Shown: positions 1 to 8,576 of the stretch, piece by piece
Numbering within the stretch: the first letter of the stretch is position 1
How the letters are laid out: every line of letters begins with the position of its first letter
DNA from: Eubacterium multiforme
GTDB taxonomy: Bacteria; Bacillota; Clostridia; Clostridiales; Clostridiaceae
DNA: 64,000 bases
Reading direction: 5' to 3'
Assembly (NCBI RefSeq): GCF_030813415.1
Contig: NZ_JAUSUF010000005.1
Span: 1-64,000, forward strand
Made by a program: the position numbers and the translations under genes
Notes under the pieces: generated by a model
What the model was told of the DNA's origin: nothing
The model's database searches: none
The model's input: the letters and a program-made list of their open reading frames with translations, nothing else

Positions 1-143
1 CTAAGCGTGAAGCCCACCTCAAGATGAGATTTCCCATAGCATAAGCTAGTAAGACCCCTTGAAGAACACAAGGTTGATAGGTCAGAGGTGTAAGCGTGGT
101 AACATGTTCAGCTGACTGATACTAATAGGTCGAGGGCTTGACC
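1..143 (+). rRNA. 23S ribosomal RNA, 3' end (partial)
   Basis: The window opens inside the last part of a large-subunit rRNA. The conserved 3' segment with ACTGATACTAATAGGTCGAG is visible near 115-134, and the gene ends shortly after GGCTTGACC. The exact 3' end is estimated from homologous genes. The 5S gene and two tRNAs follow, as in a usual clostridial rrn operon. Confidence 0.93.
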
Positions 144-206
144 AATAAAAAATAAGCGAATCAACAAAAATTCATATGCAATTTTCAGAGAACAATTTTC
201 TTTGAA

Positions 207-323
207 TCTAGTGATGATGGCATAGAGGAAACACTCCTTCCCATTCCGAACAGGAAAGTTAAGCTCTATAGCGCCGATGGTACTGCATGGGAGACCGTGT
301 GGGAGAGTAGGACGTTGCTAGGT
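207..323 (+). rRNA. 5S ribosomal RNA
   Basis: About 117 nt with the hallmark 5S core: CCATTCCGAACAGGAAAGTTAAGC and GCGCCGATGGTACTGC, then GAGAGTAGGACG. The ends TCTAGTGAT and GTTGCTAGGT pair to form helix I, which sets the boundaries. It lies about 60 nt after the 23S end and 6 nt before tRNA-Phe. Confidence 0.95.
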
Positions 324-329
324 AAGTGT

Positions 330-405
<76 letters not shown>

Positions 406-410
406 CATAT

Positions 411-484
<74 letters not shown>

Positions 485-492
485 AAAGAGGG

Positions 493-529
493 AAACCTGT
501 AAACTTAGTTTACAGGTTTTTATTTTTTT
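493..529 (+). terminator. Intrinsic terminator of the rrn operon
   Basis: The 12-bp stem AAACCTGTAAAC / GTTTACAGGTTT is followed by a T-rich tail (TTTATTTTTTT). It ends the 23S-5S-tRNA transcript. Confidence 0.93.
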
Positions 530-640
530 AGTTCTTAAGTTCTATTTTTAAAATTATCCACAGAAAATAAATTTATACAGAAGTTATCCACCGAATAAAT
601 AAGAATTTGTGATTATATATTTTAAATTGTGAATTAAATA

Positions 641-1552
641 TTATTCTAAAGCATTCTCACATAAGATTAATTTGCTAGTTTTTTTATCATAACTTGCTTT
701 GCAGCCTATAGGGAAAATTAAATTTGGGTATGAATGTCCAAAAGGTACTCCATAGATTATAGGAATATTTAAAGGTAATAATCTTTTTTTTATTATTTCT
801 AATGTAGTAAAGCTTTCTTCATAATTATCTAAAGAACAGCCTGTTAAATGACCTATTAATATTCCTCTACATTTATTTAATTTAGAAGATAGTATAAGTT
901 GGGTTAGTAATCTATCTATTACATAGGGCTCTTCATTTATTTCTTCTAATAATAGGATAGATTTATCTAAATTTATTTCATAAGGTGTTCCTATTGAGGA
1001 GCATATCATTGAAAGATTCCCGCCCATTAATTTTCCACTAAAATAATCGTTGTTATATTTTGCACAATTGGATAAATCATAAATAAGTCCTTTACTAGGA
1101 TTGAATAACATTCTTTTTAAATATGATAAAGTAAAGGTATCATTAAAATTAGATTTAATCATTGGTCCATGAAATGTAATAAGATTTTTATTAGCAAAAA
1201 AGTTTAGGAGTAGAGTTATGTCGCTATAACCACAAAAGAACTTCGGATGTTTTTTTATAGTAGATATATTTATATGGGGAAGAGTTCTAATGGATCCAAA
1301 TCCTCCTCTAAAACATATAATTCCATCAATTGAGTCATCATTAAACATATTAACTAAATCTTCAGCTCTATTGTAATCATTTCCTGAGAAATAGCCAAAT
1401 TTATCATATAGGTGAGTTCCTAAAATTATATTTTTAAACCCTAAATCTTTGAAATTTTTTATATATAAATCTATAATTTCTTTTTTACTACAGGATGCAG
1501 GTGCAATAATAGCAATTTTAGAGTCATAATTTAAAAGTTTCCCCTTAAGCAT
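641..1552 (-). CDS. S66-family LD-carboxypeptidase-like protein
   Basis: A 303-residue serine peptidase of the S66 (LdcA/MccF) family. Members cleave the L,D bond of murein tetrapeptides during wall recycling, or inactivate microcin C-type peptide-nucleotides; which applies here is not clear. The nucleophile motif GYSDIT has Ser110, FRGGFGS lies at 81-87, the family Glu is near 203 (LLLEEINEEPY) and the His is in GVPFGHSYPNL (about 273), so the Ser-Glu-His triad looks intact. No signal peptide is seen, so it is cytoplasmic. A ribosome binding site (AGGAGG on the minus strand, about 1560) supports the start. The palindromic corA terminator lies immediately upstream, so expression needs readthrough or its own promoter. 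Confidence 0.88.
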   Translation of the reverse strand: MLKGKLLNYDSKIAIIAPASCSKKEIIDLYIKNFKDLGFKNIILGTHLYDKFGYFSGNDYNRAEDLVNMFNDDSIDGIICFRGGFGSIRTLPHINISTIKKHPKFFCGYSDITLLLNFFANKNLITFHGPMIKSNFNDTFTLSYLKRMLFNPSKGLIYDLSNCAKYNNDYFSGKLMGGNLSMICSSIGTPYEINLDKSILLLEEINEEPYVIDRLLTQLILSSKLNKCRGILIGHLTGCSLDNYEESFTTLEIIKKRLLPLNIPIIYGVPFGHSYPNLIFPIGCKASYDKKTSKLILCENALE

Positions 1553-1568
1553 AAATAATCCTCCTAAA

Positions 1569-1594
1569 AAAAGAGAGCTAATTAGCTCTCTTTT
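1569..1594 (-). terminator. Palindromic terminator after the corA-like gene
   Basis: The perfect inverted repeat AAAGAGAGCTA / TAGCTCTCTTT is followed on the minus strand by a run of T, which ends the CorA transcript. The T-run abuts the ribosome binding site of the downstream carboxypeptidase gene. Confidence 0.75.
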
Positions 1595-1629
1595 GTTTTA
1601 GTATATAATATGTTTAATTTTAATATTTG

Positions 1630-2577
1630 TTATCTAAACATATCCTTTTTGTATAGTATCCAAGCAACTATTCCACATATTAGGAAAGTTATAAACATTA
1701 TAAAATAAAAGGCAGCAGGATCATTAGCAGAAAATGGCAACCATACATTCATACCAAAAATACCACCTATTATTGTTGGGATTGCCATAAGTATTGTAAC
1801 TGATGCAAGAACTTTCATTACTATATTAAGGTTATTTGATATTACTGAGGCAAAGAAATCCATTGTACTTGCTAATATATTACTATATATTTCTGTCATT
1901 TCTATTGCTTGTTTATTCTCAATAATTACATTTTCTAAAATATCCTTATCTTCTTCATACCTTTGCATTATATCAAGTTTTAACATTTTTTCTAATGTTA
2001 TTTCATTAGCCTTTAATGAAGTTGAAAAATATACTAATGATTTTTCTAATGAATGTAGTTGAATAAGTTCTCTATTTTTCATTGATTTATGAAGTCTTTT
2101 TTCTATCATTAAACTTTTTTTATCAATTTGTCTTAAATATAATAAATAATATGTAGAAATTCTATTTAATATTTGTAATGTAAATCTTGATTTTTTAAAT
2201 GTAAAAAATGATTTGATTCTTCCATTAATAAAATCAGTTAAAACTTTACTGTTTTTAAGACAAACTGTTATAAGTTGATTATCAGTATGAATTATTGAAA
2301 GTGGATACGTATCATAAGTAAGTGAATTATCTTCCATTTCAGTAAATGGTATATCTACTATTATTGATAGAGCATCATCTTCAATATCTATACGTGATGT
2401 TTCTTCATCATCTAATGAAGCTTTAAGTAAATCTAATGATACATTTGTCTTGTTTGCAATTAGAATAAGTTCTTCATCTGAAGGTGCAACTATATTTATC
2501 CAACAGCCTGGTTCTATATTATCTAGTTGTTTAAGAATCTTAGTATCATCACTATTAGTTTTAAATATTTGGATCAT
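1630..2577 (-). CDS. corA: CorA-family divalent cation transporter
   Basis: An inner-membrane Mg2+ (or Co2+/Ni2+) channel of the CorA family, 315 residues. The large N-terminal part is cytoplasmic and helix-rich. Two membrane helices sit at the C-terminus, the first ending in the signature GMN (about 275-277, in IFGMNVW), the second being FIMFITFLICGIVAWIL before a basic tail. An ATG 24 bases upstream is in frame, but the ribosome binding site GGAGGT on the minus strand lies just before the ATG at 2577 (MIQIFK), so I chose that start. The post-GMN loop lacks the classic MPE, which is common in distant CorA members, so the ion preference is uncertain. Confidence 0.9.
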   Translation of the reverse strand: MIQIFKTNSDDTKILKQLDNIEPGCWINIVAPSDEELILIANKTNVSLDLLKASLDDEETSRIDIEDDALSIIVDIPFTEMEDNSLTYDTYPLSIIHTDNQLITVCLKNSKVLTDFINGRIKSFFTFKKSRFTLQILNRISTYYLLYLRQIDKKSLMIEKRLHKSMKNRELIQLHSLEKSLVYFSTSLKANEITLEKMLKLDIMQRYEEDKDILENVIIENKQAIEMTEIYSNILASTMDFFASVISNNLNIVMKVLASVTILMAIPTIIGGIFGMNVWLPFSANDPAAFYFIMFITFLICGIVAWILYKKDMFR

Positions 2578-2869
2578 GATTAAACCTCCATATGTAATCA
2601 TATATATTATACTCTTAAATTGTTAAATATAAAATAATCACTTTAAGAATATAATTTACAATAATACTTTAATTATATCATGAAAAGTAAAGCATATAGG
2701 AGGAATACCTAATAAACAATAGAGATATTGAGATAGATTTAAAATAATACTAAAAACAGATTAATAATGATAAAATTTAACTGATATTAGTATGGAATAA
2801 AATTAGAATTACGAGTATAATCTAATTTGTTATTTATAAATATTTCATTAAATCATGGGGGATTTAAAT

Positions 2870-3403
2870 ATGATGCACAAAGAAATAGTTGGTAGAAAGA
2901 AAGCTCCTGTAATTGCAATAGTATTTTTTGTACTGACATTTATGCTATATGCTCAGGAAGGCCTTAAATTTATAGATTTTAATAATTATAGAATGTTATT
3001 TGTTTGTAAAGTAGCAGTTTCAGTTTTAGCAATTGCTATAATTATAAGAGAATTTATTAGTTGTAAAATTTCATATAAATATGCTTTAATAGCAAACAAG
3101 CTTATAGTAAATAAAATTTTTTCAAGAGAAGAAAAAAATTTAGCAAGCATAAAAATTTCAGATATTGTTTACTTAGGAAAGAAAAATGGACAATCTAAAA
3201 AGTATGATGCTAAATCTATTGGAAATTATACTTGCGACAAATTAAAGGTAGGCCAATATTGTTGTGTATATAAAATTAAAGAAAATTACTATAAATTTTA
3301 TTTTCAACCAAGTGAAAGATTTATAAAAAGAATCGAAAAAAATATAATTAATATAAAAGATAATAAATTGAATAGTTTAAATAATATAAACTCTCAAGCC
3401 TAG
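2870..3403 (+). CDS. Hypothetical two-helix membrane protein
   Basis: About 177 residues; family not recognised. Two hydrophobic segments near the N-terminus (APVIAIVFFVLTFMLY and FVCKVAVSVLAIAIII) anchor it. The remainder is a basic, beta-rich cytoplasmic stretch (KYALIANKLIVNKI...), loosely like bacterial PH-like membrane proteins. An ATG at 2855 overlaps the GGGGGAT ribosome binding site, so the start is taken at 2870 (MMHKE). The last codons form the left arm of its own terminator. It stands alone between the corA-like gene and the gin-tmk block, so neighbours give no clue. Confidence 0.65.
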   Translation: MMHKEIVGRKKAPVIAIVFFVLTFMLYAQEGLKFIDFNNYRMLFVCKVAVSVLAIAIIIREFISCKISYKYALIANKLIVNKIFSREEKNLASIKISDIVYLGKKNGQSKKYDAKSIGNYTCDKLKVGQYCCVYKIKENYYKFYFQPSERFIKRIEKNIINIKDNKLNSLNNINSQA

Positions 3404-3424
3404 TTTTGCTTGAGAGTTTTTTTG
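3388..3424 (+). terminator. Intrinsic terminator overlapping the end of the preceding gene
   Basis: The 12-bp stem AAACTCTCAAGC / GCTTGAGAGTTT is followed by TTTT. The stop codon of the upstream gene lies between the two arms. Confidence 0.9.
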
Positions 3425-3500
3425 ATAATAGATTTATTATGTATAGAAACTCCAATAAGTGGGAATGATTAAAATATATTTAACTTAGGGGGTTTTATTT

Positions 3501-3698
3501 ATGGGAAAATTATTAAATAAAAATATTAAAGAAAATATTTGTGGAATCTGTGGAAATGTTAGTGACAATGGTATAATTGTAAAAGGTGAATTGATATGTC
3601 CAAACTGTGAAGTGGATTTAATAAATAGTAAACCTGAAGATAATGAGTACGATTATTATGTTGATAAGATAAAAACTATGTTTAAGATTGAAAGATAA
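3501..3698 (+). CDS. Sigma-G inhibitor Gin (anti-sigma factor)
   Basis: A 65-residue zinc-knuckle protein with C14-x2-C17 and C33-x2-C36 (ICGICG and ICPNCE), the pattern of Gin (CsfB). In Bacillus this protein binds and silences the forespore sigma factor SigG, and also SigE, until the right stage of sporulation. The order gin-tmk-darA-holB-ricT matches the Bacillus csfB...tmk-yaaQ-yaaR-holB-yaaT region, which supports the call. It has its own ribosome binding site (AGGGGG). Confidence 0.82.
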   Translation: MGKLLNKNIKENICGICGNVSDNGIIVKGELICPNCEVDLINSKPEDNEYDYYVDKIKTMFKIER

Positions 3699-3732
3699 AA
3701 CTATATTTAAATAAAGAAAGAGGTATACGAAA

Positions 3733-4374
3733 GTGAACAAAGGAATATTTATTGTATTTGAAGGCGGGGAAGGGTCAGGTAAAAGTACAATTTTAGATAA
3801 GACTTATACATGGCTTAAAGATTTAGGTTATGATTGTATAAAAACAAGGGAGCCTGGTGGCATAAATATATCAGAACAAATTAGGGAAGTTATTTTAAAT
3901 AAAGAAAATACAAAAATGGATGGAAGAACTGAAGCACTTCTTTATGCAGCGGCAAGAAGACAACATTTAGTTGAAAAGGTAATACCAGCTTTAAAAAGTG
4001 GACAAATAGTCCTATGTGATAGATTTGTTGATTCATCTTTAGCTTATCAAGGTTATGCAAGAGGACTTGGTATAGAAGATGTTTATAGCATTAATAAGTT
4101 TGCAATTGAAGATTGTATGCCTAATTTATCAATACTTTTTGATATTAGACCAGAAATTGGTATGGAAAGAATAAAGAAAAATTCTAATAGGGAAGTAAAT
4201 AGATTAGATTTAGAAAAGTTAGATTTTCATAATAAGGTTAGAGAAGGATACTCTTTAATTTATAATCAAAATAAGGATAGAATTGTTAAGATAAATGCGG
4301 AAAAATCAATTGATGAAGTTTTTGATGAAGTTAAAAAAATAATTTCAAATTTGATAAGTAATTCAGGAAAATAA
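3733..4374 (+). CDS. tmk: Thymidylate kinase
   Basis: dTMP + ATP to dTDP + ADP, an essential step of dTTP synthesis in the cytoplasm. It has 213 residues, the family length. The P-loop GEGSGKST is at 12-19, the substrate motif TREPGG at about 38-43 and the DR motif (CDRFVDSS) at about 96-97. The LID region carries few arginines, as in Gram-positive enzymes. The start is GTG, placed 7 nt after AAGAGGT. It sits upstream of darA and holB in the conserved order. Confidence 0.97.
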   Translation: MNKGIFIVFEGGEGSGKSTILDKTYTWLKDLGYDCIKTREPGGINISEQIREVILNKENTKMDGRTEALLYAAARRQHLVEKVIPALKSGQIVLCDRFVDSSLAYQGYARGLGIEDVYSINKFAIEDCMPNLSILFDIRPEIGMERIKKNSNREVNRLDLEKLDFHNKVREGYSLIYNQNKDRIVKINAEKSIDEVFDEVKKIISNLISNSGK

Positions 4375-4445
4375 AGGGTTATGGAAAGATATTACTTTGT
4401 GGTAGAATATAATTGGGTATTTTATTAAAGAGTGGAGGTTATTAA

Positions 4446-4775
4446 ATGAAATTAGTAATAGCTATAGTACATGATGATGATTCAGATGATTTACTTGATA
4501 TTTTAACGGAAAAAAACTTTGGTGTTACTAAGCTTGCAACTACAGGGGGATTTTTAAAGGCAGGAAATACAACTTTAATGATAGGTGTGGGAGAAGAAAA
4601 AGTTGAAGAAGTTATAAGCACAATAAGAGATGTTTGTAAAAAGCGTAATGAGGTTATTACATCATCAGCCCCTATTACAGGAAATGCAGGAATGTGTATG
4701 CAATATCCAATTGAAGTTGAAGTTGGTGGAGCAACTGTTTTTGTTATAGATGTAGATAAATTTGTAAAAATATAA
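4446..4775 (+). CDS. darA: Cyclic di-AMP receptor DarA (PstA), PII-like
   Basis: A 109-residue PII-like trimeric protein that binds c-di-AMP; its output is still unclear in most species. The N-terminus MKLVIAIVHDDD, the TGGFLKAGNTTLMIGV segment and the C-terminal VEVGGATVFVIDVDKF match the family. The second messenger's synthase gene, disA, is also in this window (16093). It lies 71 nt after tmk and 24 nt before holB, as in Bacillus yaaQ. It has a GGAGG site upstream. Confidence 0.93.
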   Translation: MKLVIAIVHDDDSDDLLDILTEKNFGVTKLATTGGFLKAGNTTLMIGVGEEKVEEVISTIRDVCKKRNEVITSSAPITGNAGMCMQYPIEVEVGGATVFVIDVDKFVKI

Positions 4776-4799
4776 AGATAATATAAAGGAGGTAGTGTA

Positions 4800-5729
4800 T
4801 TGGATAGATTTATAGGACATAGTAAGATTATTGAAGGCTTTATGAAAAGAGTAGAAAGCAATACACTGTCTCATGCTCACTTAATTGCAGGAAGAGATGG
4901 AATTGGTAAGAGTATATTGGCAGATATATTTGTATCAAAGATATTAGATAAAGAAGTTTCAAAGGAACATGTTGATGCAATTAATTATAGAAATAAGAAA
5001 GCATCAATCGGTGTTTCAGAAGTTAGAGATATAATAGATGAAGTCAACAAGAGGCCATATGAAGGGGATAAGAAGGTAATTATTATATATGATGCAGAAA
5101 AATTAACTATTCAAGCCCAAAATGCCCTTTTAAAGACAATAGAGGAGCCACCAAGTGGAGTTTATATTTTCTTGCTTACAACTAATTTAGAATTTATATT
5201 AGATACAATAAAGTCTAGATGTCAAATATATAAGCTTACCCCTCTTACTAATGATGAGATGATTAGTTTAATTAAATCTAAACATGAGCTAAGTGAAGAA
5301 GAGTTATTGTCTGTACTTGCTTACTCGGAAGGAATACCAGGAAGGGCAGAGAGATTTTTAAAAGATCCTGAGCTTCAAGTCCTTAGAAATCTTATAATAG
5401 ATATGATAAGGGATATAAATAAAAATGAAATAGACGTAACTATAAAGTACGAAAAGGCATTCCAAGATTATAAAGATGAAAAGGAGGAATTATTAAATAT
5501 AATTTCAACTTTTATAAGGGACATAATTTTATATAAGGAACTTAACAATAAAAAGTTAATAATAAATTCTGACAAAAGTAAAGAAATAGAAGAATTAATG
5601 GAAATGATGTCCTATAAAAAATTAAATGGAATGTTAAAATATATAGAAGAAGCTAGAGTTAACTTAAATCATAATACTAATTTTTCTATAACTATTGGTA
5701 TTATGCTTATGGGTTTTTTGGAGGTATAA
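4800..5729 (+). CDS. holB: DNA polymerase III subunit delta'
   Basis: A clamp-loader subunit, 309 residues. An AAA+ fold with Walker A-like GRDGIGKS at 31-38, then VIIIYDAEKLTIQAQNALLKTIEEPP (Walker B and sensor region), ending in a helical collar domain. The start is TTG, set by AAGGAGGT at the right spacing upstream. It sits between darA and ricT as in other Firmicutes, and its last codons contain the ribosome binding site of ricT. Confidence 0.95.
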   Translation: MDRFIGHSKIIEGFMKRVESNTLSHAHLIAGRDGIGKSILADIFVSKILDKEVSKEHVDAINYRNKKASIGVSEVRDIIDEVNKRPYEGDKKVIIIYDAEKLTIQAQNALLKTIEEPPSGVYIFLLTTNLEFILDTIKSRCQIYKLTPLTNDEMISLIKSKHELSEEELLSVLAYSEGIPGRAERFLKDPELQVLRNLIIDMIRDINKNEIDVTIKYEKAFQDYKDEKEELLNIISTFIRDIILYKELNNKKLIINSDKSKEIEELMEMMSYKKLNGMLKYIEEARVNLNHNTNFSITIGIMLMGFLEV

Positions 5730-5733
5730 TTAC

Positions 5734-6639
5734 ATGATAAAAGTAATTGGAGTAAGATTTAAAAAAGCTGGGAAAATATATTATTTTTCCCCAAATGAAT
5801 TAAATATAAATAAAGAAGACTATGTAATAGTAGAAACAGCAAGAGGTATTGAATTTGGTCAATGCGTTATTGGAGTTAAGGAAGTAAGAGAAGAAGATAT
5901 AATAGCACCTTTAAAGAGCGTTTTAAGGATTGCTGATAAGGAAGATATAAAAAGACATCAAAACAATAAGTCAAAGGAAAAAGATGCTTTAAGTATATGT
6001 ACAGAAAAAATAGCTGAACATGGTCTTGAAATGAAGTTAATTGATGTTGAATATACTTTTGATAACAACAAAGTTATATTCTATTTCACTGCTGATGGAA
6101 GAGTTGATTTTAGAGAATTAGTTAAGGATTTAGCTACAATATTTAAAACAAGAATAGAACTTAGACAAATTGGAGTTAGAGATGAAGCTAAAATGCTTGG
6201 AGGACTTGGACCTTGTGGAAGACCTATGTGCTGTTCATCATTTTTAGGAGATTTTGCATCAGTTTCAATAAAGATGGCTAAAGAGCAAAATTTATCTTTA
6301 AATCCAACAAAAATCTCAGGAATTTGTGGAAGATTAATGTGCTGTTTAAATTATGAACAAAGCACATATGAAGATATTAGAAAGAGACTTCCAAAGGTTG
6401 GCTCAATAGTTAAAACTATAGAAGGAACAGGGGAAGTTGTTCAAAATAATATAGTTAAAGAAAGTGTTAAAGTTAAACTTAAGAGAAAAGATGAAGAAAT
6501 AATAGAGATGTTTAACATTGAAGAAATAGAACTTATTAAGGGAAGTTATGAAGATACAATAGATGATTCTGATATAAAAATTGAAGTAGAAACTGAAGAG
6601 GATAAAAAACTTATAAAGCAACTTATAAAAGAAAAATAG
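5734..6639 (+). CDS. ricT: PSP1-domain regulator RicT (YaaT)
   Basis: 301 residues with the PSP1 C-terminal domain. In Bacillus RicT works with RicA and RicF in an iron-sulfur complex that supports RNase Y processing, sporulation and biofilm formation. Two cysteine clusters are conserved here: GPCGRPMCC (C161, C166, C167) and GICGRLMCC (C198, C203, C204). An in-frame opening runs 39 nt upstream into holB, but TTGGAGGT sits just before the ATG at 5734 (MIKVIGVRF), which is chosen. The C-terminal 40 residues are acidic and probably disordered. Confidence 0.93.
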   Translation: MIKVIGVRFKKAGKIYYFSPNELNINKEDYVIVETARGIEFGQCVIGVKEVREEDIIAPLKSVLRIADKEDIKRHQNNKSKEKDALSICTEKIAEHGLEMKLIDVEYTFDNNKVIFYFTADGRVDFRELVKDLATIFKTRIELRQIGVRDEAKMLGGLGPCGRPMCCSSFLGDFASVSIKMAKEQNLSLNPTKISGICGRLMCCLNYEQSTYEDIRKRLPKVGSIVKTIEGTGEVVQNNIVKESVKVKLKRKDEEIIEMFNIEEIELIKGSYEDTIDDSDIKIEVETEEDKKLIKQLIKEK

Positions 6640-6650
6640 GGGGATCTCAT

Positions 6651-6854
6651 ATGAAGGCAGTGTTAAAGATTGCTGGAATGAATAATTCTAAAGATGTTAG
6701 AAATGTACAAAGTGCAATTGCTATGAGTGATGGAGTAATTGCAAGTGAGGTAGTTTTAGATAGAAAAGAGATTATAGTGATATACAATGATTTTTATATA
6801 GATCTAGAGAAAATAATAGATAAAATTGAAGAAGATGGATATACTGTAATATAA
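6651..6854 (+). CDS. HMA-like small protein lacking the metal-binding cysteines
   Basis: 67 residues with the beta-alpha-beta-beta-alpha-beta pattern of heavy-metal-associated (Atx1/CopZ-like) domains: VLKIAGMNNSKDVRNVQSAI, SDGVIASEVVLDRKEIIVIYND, then IIDKIEEDGYTVI. Where copper chaperones have GMxCxxC, this one has GMNNSKDV, and it contains no cysteine at all. It cannot bind Cu(I) in the usual way. Its position between ricT and ferredoxin, 11 nt after ricT, suggests co-transcription with the holB group. The function is unknown. Confidence 0.75.
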   Translation: MKAVLKIAGMNNSKDVRNVQSAIAMSDGVIASEVVLDRKEIIVIYNDFYIDLEKIIDKIEEDGYTVI

Positions 6855-6883
6855 ATAACATCTGCTAAATTTTCACAAAATAC

Positions 6884-6912
6884 TTTTAAAAAGAATAGAA
6901 ACGTGTTAAAAT
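6884..6912 (+). promoter_or_regulatory. Possible ferredoxin promoter
   Basis: TTTTAA and TAAAAT separated by 17 bp, about 40 bp before the ferredoxin start. The -35 match is poor; the call rests on spacing and position. Confidence 0.35.
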
Positions 6913-6953
6913 TATTTTGGTGAAACTACCATAAATTTTAGGAGGTGTTTTTA

Positions 6954-7124
6954 ATGGCATTTGTAATAAACGATTCATGCATAAGCTGTGGAGCATGTGC
7001 GCCAGAATGTCCAGTTAATGCTATAAGTCAAGGAGATACTCAATTCGTAATAGATGCAGATACTTGTATAGATTGCGGAAACTGTGCTAATGTTTGTCCA
7101 GTTGGAGCACCAGTTCAAGAATAG
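6954..7124 (+). CDS. 2[4Fe-4S] ferredoxin
   Basis: A 56-residue clostridial ferredoxin, the low-potential electron carrier between pyruvate:ferredoxin oxidoreductase, hydrogenase and other redox enzymes. Two complete cluster motifs are visible: CISCGACAPECP (about 9-20) and CIDCGNCANVCP (about 38-49), each C-x2-C-x2-C-x3-C-P. It is preceded by AGGAGGTG and followed at once by a terminator, so it is a single-gene transcript. Confidence 0.97.
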   Translation: MAFVINDSCISCGACAPECPVNAISQGDTQFVIDADTCIDCGNCANVCPVGAPVQE

Positions 7125-7138
7125 TCATATAGCAGAAG

Positions 7139-7164
7139 AGACCGCTTTTAAAGCGGTCTTTTAA
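7139..7164 (+). terminator. Terminator between ferredoxin and the convergent MBL-fold gene
   Basis: The stem AGACCGCTTT / AAAGCGGTCT is followed by TTTT. It ends the ferredoxin transcript 14 nt after its stop codon. Confidence 0.88.
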
Positions 7165-7167
7165 ATT

Positions 7168-7812
7168 TTATTTACAATTTATTGGAAGTACTATTGTACC
7201 TTTATTAGAGTCAAGTGTTTCTTTAAAAATTCTAAAAGATTTATTAGGAAATTTTCTTATGTTTTTTAGTAATAGTGAAAATTCTTTTAATCCATTAAAT
7301 AAAAAAGAAGAAGTTTTAGCTTTGTAGTTCATAGGTATTATAATCTTTGGGCTTATTTTTTTTGAAAGTAAATAAGCTTCCTTTCCAGATAAGGTAATAT
7401 TCCCACCAACAGGAAGAAATAAAATATCGATTTTCCCTATTTCTTGTATAAGATTGTCAGATAAAATCTCTCCAAGATAACCTAAATGACATAATTTTAA
7501 ATTATCTATATCATAGGTGTATATTATATTTTCTCCTCTCTTAGTCCCATTAAAGTCATCGCAAAAGGTAGTATATCCTTTTATTAAACCAATATCAGTA
7601 TTAAAATTTCCACAAGAATTTATTATATTAATATTTGGGTCAATAGTTTGCTTATAGGATAAAGGTTGTTGAAAACTACTTAGCGTTATAACATTAGGGT
7701 TTAAATCTGATATATTACAATTATGAAATTTATTAAATGGGTCAATAAGAAGTCTTTTACCCATTGAAGTTTTTATAAAAAATGTTGAATTTTCAATCCA
7801 TGTAATATCCAT
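7168..7812 (-). CDS. Metallo-beta-lactamase-fold protein with a degenerate metal site
   Basis: 214 residues resembling the UlaG/UPF0173 branch of MBL-fold hydrolases. The frame is recognisable: LLIDPF at 21-26, IDILFLPVGGNITLSGKEA at about 128-146, and IIIPMNYK at about 157-164. The metal ligands are not. The HxHxDH loop is replaced by TLSSFQQPLSY (about 43-53), the usual HLGD reads HLGY, and IPMHY reads IPMNY. It is therefore unlikely to be a metal-dependent hydrolase and may be a pseudoenzyme. The substrate is unknown. It is convergent with ferredoxin and has a GGGAGGAG site upstream. Confidence 0.72.
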   Translation of the reverse strand: MDITWIENSTFFIKTSMGKRLLIDPFNKFHNCNISDLNPNVITLSSFQQPLSYKQTIDPNINIINSCGNFNTDIGLIKGYTTFCDDFNGTKRGENIIYTYDIDNLKLCHLGYLGEILSDNLIQEIGKIDILFLPVGGNITLSGKEAYLLSKKISPKIIIPMNYKAKTSSFLFNGLKEFSLLLKNIRKFPNKSFRIFKETLDSNKGTIVLPINCK

Positions 7813-7900
7813 AAATACTCCTCCCTTATATAACTTTATTATTTACAAGGTAATAGGAATATAAACCTATTCTCTTGAAGAAATATAAAAAAAGTATTAA

Positions 7901-7930
7901 TATAATGTTACAAAGTCAAGGTAAGTAAAG
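7901..7930 (+). promoter_or_regulatory. ctsR -10 region with a candidate CtsR operator
   Basis: TATAAT at 7901-7906 is followed by two tandem heptads, AGTCAAG (7914-7920) and AGTAAAG (7924-7930), with a 3-bp spacer. The known CtsR site is two direct RGTCAAA heptads 3 bp apart. The match is 6/7 and 5/7 and lies at the expected transcription start, which fits autorepression. Confidence 0.5.
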
Positions 7931-7957
7931 AACAATAAAAGCTAAGAAGGTGTAGAT

Positions 7958-8413
7958 ATGGCAAGATTAACTGACGTAATAGAAAAGTTTATAAAAGATA
8001 TGATAAATGAAGAGAATGATAAAAAGATTTCAATTCAAAGAAATGAGTTGGCAGATCAATTTAGATGTGCACCATCTCAAATAAATTATGTATTAAGTAC
8101 TCGTTTTACCTATGCTAAAGGATATGTAATTGAAAGTAGAAGAGGTGGCGGTGGATATATTTCAATTAAGAGAGTTGAACATAAATGTCCAGCTGGAAGA
8201 AAAAGATTATTATATGAATCTATAGGGGATAGTATAACATATCATAATGCAATTGCTTTCTTAGATAATATATTAGAAACTAAATTGATTAATAAAAAGG
8301 AGTATGAACTCATAAAAATATCAGTGAATGATAAAACATTAAAATCTGTTGAAGATAAAAATAAATTAAGGGCAGATTTATTAAAAGGCATGATGATGGT
8401 AATAATAGAATAA
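7958..8413 (+). CDS. ctsR: Heat-shock repressor CtsR
   Basis: A DNA-binding repressor of clp genes, 151 residues, the family length. The winged helix-turn-helix occupies about 1-70, with RGGGGYI (about 62-68), the glycine-rich wing that acts as the heat sensor in Bacillus. The C-terminal dimerisation domain follows. The start ATG has AAGAAGGTG upstream. In many Firmicutes mcsA and mcsB follow; here clpC is next, 163 nt downstream, so the usual McsB-based control of CtsR is missing from the locus. Confidence 0.95.
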   Translation: MARLTDVIEKFIKDMINEENDKKISIQRNELADQFRCAPSQINYVLSTRFTYAKGYVIESRRGGGGYISIKRVEHKCPAGRKRLLYESIGDSITYHNAIAFLDNILETKLINKKEYELIKISVNDKTLKSVEDKNKLRADLLKGMMMVIIE

Positions 8414-8576
8414 TTATGTATATATTTGTTTTATAAATAATAAGAATATTTAAGATTAAAAATTATAAATTCTGGTAACAATATAGAAGAGATGTATGAA
8501 TTTGTTAATTATGAAAGGGATGTGGGTAAAGCTTTCATAGTTATTGTATGGTATAAAAGGGTAAGGAGGATTAAAC

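Noticed and set aside
4442-4861. Minus-strand reading frame opposite darA and holB
   Set aside because: It is the complement of darA and the start of holB, both clearly real.
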